Origin: Blautia sp.
Lineage (GTDB): Bacteria > Bacillota > Clostridia > Lachnospirales > Lachnospiraceae
Direction: 5' to 3'
Length of the DNA: 27,386 bases
Assembly: GCA_030841965.1 (NCBI GenBank)
Contig: JAUUSJ010000044.1
Location: 1 to 27,386 of the forward strand
Part shown: positions 23,870-27,386 of the stretch, piece by piece
Numbering within the stretch: the first letter of the stretch is position 1
Layout: the number at the start of each line of letters is the position of its first letter
Notes under the pieces: model-generated
Told to the model about the DNA's origin: nothing
The model's input: only the letters and a program-made list of their open reading frames with translations
Databases searched by the model: none
Position numbers and translations under genes: made by a program

Positions 23870-23931
23870 TCATTTCCCTCCTTTTAATATTTGATTTTTG
23901 ATATTTGATAATGTATCCATTTGTTGATTTT

Positions 23932-23960
23932 ATATTACTACGGGAGGTTTGGATTGTCAA
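23932..23960 (-). promoter_or_regulatory. Promoter of the tartrate operon with a candidate operator
   Basis: Minus strand: TTGACA (23955-23960), a 17-bp spacer and TAATAT (23932-23937), about 63 bp before the transporter ATG. The -35 lies within the small palindrome ATTGACAAT, a possible binding site for one of the GntR regulators encoded at 25651-26941. Confidence 0.7.
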
Positions 23961-24089
23961 TACAGTTTTTCATATTCTCCTTTTTTGATAAAAATGTAAT
24001 CGAACTTTTATCTACTTTTTCAGAACAGAGTTTGACAGGTGATAGGACTGGAGGACTGAAAGACTGAAAGATGAACAGATGATGAAGGA

Positions 24090-24245
24090 AATGAAATAGA
24101 GAAGAGATACTAAGAGATTCTAAGAGATTCTAAAAGACGCTAAGAAATGCAGAAATGCTAAGCTAAGAGACGCTAAGAGACACTAAAGAGACACTAAAAA
24201 ATGCAGAAATGCTAAGCTAAGAAATGCTAAGAGACGCTAAGAGAG
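24090..24245. repeat. Degenerate tandem array of CTAAGAGAC-like units
   Basis: Roughly 10-nt units (CTAAGAGACG, CTAAGAGATT, CTAAGAAATG) repeat about a dozen times and continue without a break into the arm of the palindromic element copy C. The unit equals the reverse complement of the element's own right border CTCTTAGCGTCT seen in copy D, so the array appears to be expansion of that border. Confidence 0.7.
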
Positions 24246-24438
24246 CCCATAGATATATGCTCCGAAAACACGTTCGTTCCCACGATTTTTCGACATGCGC
24301 TGATTTTTGCCGCCTCCCGCAAACTCGCGCCTTTGGCGCTCAGACAGTGCTCCAGCGGCAAAGCTAAGTATATCGAAAAATCGCTCCACTCTCTATCGTT
24401 TCAGATATCTCCTTGCTCTCTCGGCTGGGTATTGGTGA
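24238..24438 (-). repeat. Copy C of the long-arm palindromic element (degraded arms)
   Basis: Same core as copies B and D but in reverse orientation. The apical hairpin is GCGCC-AAA-GGCGC as in D. The inner stem reads GATTTTTCG / CGAAAAATC instead of GGTTTTTCG / CGAAAAACC, a compensated change. The long arms no longer match perfectly: one lacks ~6 bases and four further positions differ. The outer flank CACCAATACCCAGC is present. Confidence 0.85.
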
Positions 24439-24539
24439 GATATATAGAATAGAATAAAATAATATAGATATTTTACTGACCTTGGCACTATATTATTTTA
24501 TGAAAAGAAAAAAATTATATGATATGTTTATGGTTACGG

Positions 24540-25005
24540 TTCATTTTACTATTTTGACTTTCCAACTATGACTATCTGTATAATTTTGTAGGTATTTTTG
24601 AATAATTTGAATTTTCAACCGTAACTACATATATGATTTTGCAGGCATTTTAGGATATTTTTGATTTTCAACCGTAACTATGTGTATAGTTTTGTAGGTA
24701 TTTTTGGATATTTCAAATTTTCGACTGTAACTACATATATGATTTTGCAGGTATTTTTGGATATTTTTGATTTTCAACCGCAACTATGCATATCGTTTTG
24801 CAGGTATTTTTGAATAATTTGAATTTTCAGCCGTAACTACATATATGGTTTTGCGGGTATTTTTGGATATTTTTGATTTTCAACTGTAATTATACGTATA
24901 TTTTTACGGGTAACTTCAACTATTTTAAATTTCCAACTGTAACTATACGTATATTTTTGTGGGCGGATTAGGAGATTTAAACTTTTTAACTGTAATCCAT
25001 AATTA
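24540..25005. repeat. Nine-unit array with an exact 53-bp period
   Basis: The unit anchor CAAC(C/T)GTAACTA or its variants starts at 24563, 24616, 24669, 24722, 24775, 24828, 24881, 24934 and 24987, always 53 bp apart. Each unit has GTAACTA, an alternating purine-pyrimidine palindrome-like centre (CATATATG, TATGCATA, ATACGTAT), TTTTGCAGGTATTTTTG and an AT-rich tail. No gene: 53 is not a multiple of three and stops occur in all frames. It lies between the tartrate operon promoter and the GntR genes. Confidence 0.9.
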
Positions 25006-25102
25006 TAGATATTTTATATAGTTGTTTTAGATTAGATTTCTTTTTCAACCATCAATCTACAAGCTTTATTTTTCTTATTCTTAACCAAATGATATAATAT
25101 TA

Positions 25103-25133
25103 GAGGCAAAAGTCCTTTTGACCCTGGTATCAT
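25103..25133. repeat. Short ATGAT-ended palindrome, copy 3
   Basis: GAGGCAAAAG / CTTTTGACCC followed by TGGTATCAT, the same family as 20589-20627 and 20926-20965. It stands alone in intergenic DNA. Confidence 0.65.
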
Positions 25134-25289
25134 GTATCATGATATGGCGCAAATTGACTAAACGGCATAGCGCAGATTTTCCAAGATAGCATAAAATTTT
25201 TGTAAGTAAAAAAACAAAGGACTGATATTGAAACTGTGTAATAGTTGTCTTTATAAAAGAGAACTTTAAAAAGACAACTTTATAGAGTT

Positions 25290-25512
25290 TTGCCAATACA
25301 CAGCCAAGAGAGTTCGTTGATATGTCCTCGAAAAACGATAGAGAGTGGAGCGGTTTTTCGATATACTTAGCTTTGCCGCTGAAGCACTGTCTGAGCGCCA
25401 AAGGCGCGAGTTTGCGGGAAGCGGCATATATCAGCGTATGTCGAAAAACCGTGGGAACGAACGTGTTTTTCGAGGACATATCAACGAACTCTCTTAGCGT
25501 CTATCCCCATTC
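25290..25512 (+). repeat. Copy D of the long-arm palindromic element
   Basis: Perfect 31-bp arms (25306-25336 and 25465-25495) enclose the conserved core. About ten of 31 arm positions differ from copy B, and each change is matched on the opposite arm. The apical hairpin is GCGCC-AAA-GGCGC. The left flank GCCAATACACAGCC and right flank TAGCGTC define the borders. No gene lies between 25134 and 25650. Confidence 0.88.
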
Positions 25513-25650
25513 CCCCTAAATCATCCAACTAACAAAAATCTCACACTATCCCTTTCCAATCAACAGTAAAGTATCGATGGCGCCATCAACCCATAAATAT
25601 TATAATATAAACATACCGCATTTCATTGTAACAATAATATTTGCGAGAAT

Positions 25651-26307
25651 TTACTCTTCTATTCCCTCATACCTAGTAAGAATATTCTCCATACTCCTTA
25701 TAATATGCCGATACATCCTACTCCTAGCCAGTTCTCTATCATGAGCAATGAGTGCATCCAAAATCTGCCTATGCTCTGCAATAGAAATTTTAGCATACTC
25801 TTCTTCTGTAATTCGATGTCCCATAGAAAATCCATTCCAGAGAGACGACAAAATATCTTGCATTTTTTTATTGCCCGCAATCTCCCAGATTCCCATATGG
25901 AATGCCTGATTGCAATCACTATAGGTCGCCGTATCATTCTCTTTCATAGCCTTCTCCGACAGCTCATAAGCCGCAATAATGGATGAGATATCTCTCTCCT
26001 TCTCACTCGCCCTAGCTGCTGTCTCAGCCTCCAATAATGCCCTCGTCTCATAATGGTCTCGAATGGTCTTTTCATTGACTCCAAGCACTATAGCTCCCTT
26101 ATTGGGACGAAGCTTAATCAGTCCATCTCTCGCCAAGATTTGAAATGCCTCGCGAACTGGAGTACTAGAGACACCTATCATCTGTGCCGTTCCCTCCAAA
26201 GTAAGCTCCTCTCCCTCTTTTAATTCTCTTGATAAAATCGCCTTGCGAAGAACCGATGCCACTTGTTCTCTCGCTGGTAAAAGCTTAATTTTCCCCAGAT
26301 TCCTCAT
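25651..26307 (-). CDS. GntR-family regulator with FCD domain (metal ligands intact)
   Basis: 218 residues. The N-terminal winged helix (REQVASVLRKAILSRELKEG, LEGTAQMIGVSSTPVREAFQ) is followed by an all-helical FCD effector domain. The FCD carries the usual metal-binding set: Asp and His in SDCNQAFHMGI, His in IAEHRQIL and His in MYRHIIRS. Such domains bind carboxylates or sugar acids, fitting control of the tartrate operon downstream. The start lies within the end of the preceding GntR gene (23-bp overlap), with GGAGG about 10 bases upstream. Target and ligand are inferred from position. Confidence 0.9.
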   Translation of the reverse strand: MRNLGKIKLLPAREQVASVLRKAILSRELKEGEELTLEGTAQMIGVSSTPVREAFQILARDGLIKLRPNKGAIVLGVNEKTIRDHYETRALLEAETAARASEKERDISSIIAAYELSEKAMKENDTATYSDCNQAFHMGIWEIAGNKKMQDILSSLWNGFSMGHRITEEEYAKISIAEHRQILDALIAHDRELARSRMYRHIIRSMENILTRYEGIEE

Positions 26308-26941
26308 TTATATTTTTCCTCCAATGTTCTATTAAACTCATCGCTAATATATCATAATACTCAGATAAATTTTGTAAAATCTCTCCATTTTCACTTGCTA
26401 ATATAGATTCCAATATTTTTTGTAAATACTTCATTCTATCCTTTTCACAAATCTTAATTGCAAACCATACATAACTTTGAAGTATCTTCGTATACAATTG
26501 CTGAAGATACGCATTTCCAAATATCTCTCCAAACAATATATGTAACTCAAGTTCCTCCTCACTAGAAATATATCCTTGCTCTAACCTTTGTTTTGCTTGC
26601 TCTAATTTAACTTGAATTTCATTTTTTTTCTCTATCTCCCTCTTCTTTATAATACGACAAATAATATGATGCTCCATCTTTGCCACAAAAGAAAAAACCT
26701 CTCGAATCTGCTCTTCCTTTTGTTCGATTACTCTCATATGTCGATTCGGTAATCTCTCTAAAAATCCCTCCACCTCTAAAGTCTGCAATGCCTCTCGAAT
26801 TGGCATCCTAGAAACGCCGAGCATCTGTGCCAATTTTTCCTGAACAAGCTCCTCCCCGGGCAAAATTCTACCACTTAAAATCTCCTCCCGAATCAAACTT
26901 GCAATCTGTTCCTTTGTCTGTATATTCTTTATTTGACGCAT
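26285..26941 (-). CDS. GntR-family regulator with FCD domain lacking two metal-binding histidines
   Basis: 218 residues. A good winged helix (KEQIASLIREEILSGRILPG, QEKLAQMLGVSRMPIREALQ) joins a divergent FCD domain. The first His is present (ELELHILFGEIFGN), but the EHxxI helix reads KYLQKIL and the last His position reads SEYYDIL, so two of the expected ligands are lost. It may bind a ligand without metal or serve as a partner of the neighbouring regulator. First gene of the two-gene unit, with a weak AGGA site. Same orientation as the tartrate genes. Confidence 0.88.
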   Translation of the reverse strand: MRQIKNIQTKEQIASLIREEILSGRILPGEELVQEKLAQMLGVSRMPIREALQTLEVEGFLERLPNRHMRVIEQKEEQIREVFSFVAKMEHHIICRIIKKREIEKKNEIQVKLEQAKQRLEQGYISSEEELELHILFGEIFGNAYLQQLYTKILQSYVWFAIKICEKDRMKYLQKILESILASENGEILQNLSEYYDILAMSLIEHWRKNINEESGEN

Positions 26942-27216
26942 AAGTTCCTATCTCTCTTTCCTAAATTCTACTCATTTTCACCCATTCTTAATTCTCACTC
27001 ATTTTCACCGCTTGAACCCCCATGACCAAAATCACAACTGCTCTCCTCCTAAATATAAATCACATAAAATATTGTATCCATTTTCATTCTTCCTGTCAAG
27101 AAACCAATAAAACTTCAATAAATCTTTTCCCCAATTTTCCAAATAAACTGCCAAATAAATTTTAAGAGTCGAATCTAAATCTCTCAGCCACTTACGTCCG
27201 AATACTTCACCCTATT
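26942..27216. other. Intergenic region without recognisable genes
   Basis: The plus strand is rich in C and A and poor in G; no frame with a ribosome site is found. Short near-repeats (ACTCATTTTCACC twice around 26968 and 26997) are visible. It probably contains the promoter of the GntR pair on the minus strand, but none could be assigned. Confidence 0.45.
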
Positions 27217-27386
27217 GCTCCACCTACAACCAAAAACAACAACACAAAATTCCATCTACTTCTCCAATACTCACCCAAAAACATAGCAACATAAAGCTCC
27301 ATCTGTCTCACCAATACTCACCTAAAAACACAGCAACATAAAGCTCCATCTGTCTCACCAATACTCACCTAAAAACACAGCAACAT
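27217..27386. repeat. 47-bp tandem repeat running off the window
   Basis: CCAATACTCACC occurs at 27264, 27311 and 27358, exactly 47 bp apart. The last two units are identical as far as they are visible, the preceding one differs at a few bases, and an older unit is recognisable from ~27217. The unit contains TCTCACCAATACTCA, which resembles the outer flank (CACCAATACCCAGC) of the palindromic element. Confidence 0.85.

Noticed and set aside
22725..23894. Long plus-strand frames opposite the DASS transporter
   Set aside because: Shadows of a clear membrane protein gene; composition and lack of start signals do not support them.
24563..25005. CRISPR array
   Set aside because: The 53-bp periodicity involves the whole unit with gradual divergence; there are no unique spacers between constant repeats and no cas genes.
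27264..27386. CRISPR array at the right end
   Set aside because: Whole 47-bp units repeat with no variable spacer; it is an ordinary tandem repeat.

Overview
The window is low-GC, AT-rich DNA with strong AGGAGG-type ribosome binding sites, LytTR regulators, BspA-like secreted proteins and FCD-type GntR regulators. This suggests a gut Firmicute, most likely Lachnospiraceae; the genus cannot be resolved from the sequence alone.

Left part (1-9800, all genes on the minus strand). A three-gene operon encodes an AgrA-like LytTR response regulator and two membrane kinase-like proteins. The middle protein has an intact GHKL ATPase domain, but its phosphoacceptor histidine is replaced by lysine. The last protein has a perfect histidine box but stops before any ATPase domain. 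They look like the two halves of one split sensor kinase. A second histidine-only protein (6235-7116) is an orphan, and degraded pieces of further copies lie near 9735-9860 and 17300. Each is followed by the same terminator and promoter cassette, which in three cases drives a secreted BspA-like leucine-rich-repeat protein. The cassette has an extended -10 TGNTATNAT and an upstream box resembling a LytTR half-site. The inferred picture is one catalytic kinase subunit and one regulator serving several interchangeable sensors and surface proteins.

Middle part (9800-17900). This is a recombination-prone island. It holds a decayed MNT-HepT toxin-antitoxin pair with three lesions, and a tandem duplication of a unit made of a DUF3990 putative ADP-ribosyltransferase, an overlapping partner gene, a terminator and a giant BspA/InlB-repeat protein. 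In the second copy a 422-bp deletion destroyed the DUF3990 gene while the partner stayed unchanged. An intact PIN/RelB-type toxin-antitoxin pair and an unknown gene follow.

Right part (17900-27386). The metabolic genes are a fructose-6-phosphate-aldolase-type transaldolase, a MATE exporter, and an L(+)-tartrate dehydratase locus (ttdB, ttdA, DASS-type carboxylate transporter) with two overlapping FCD GntR regulators upstream in the same direction. Intergenic DNA carries several repeat families. One is a ~200-bp palindromic element (four copies) whose perfect long arms differ between copies but stay complementary. Another is a 53-bp-period array of nine units with no length variation. There are also a short ATGAT-ended palindrome, one copy of which forms the C-terminus of the MATE gene, and a 47-bp tandem repeat running off the right end.
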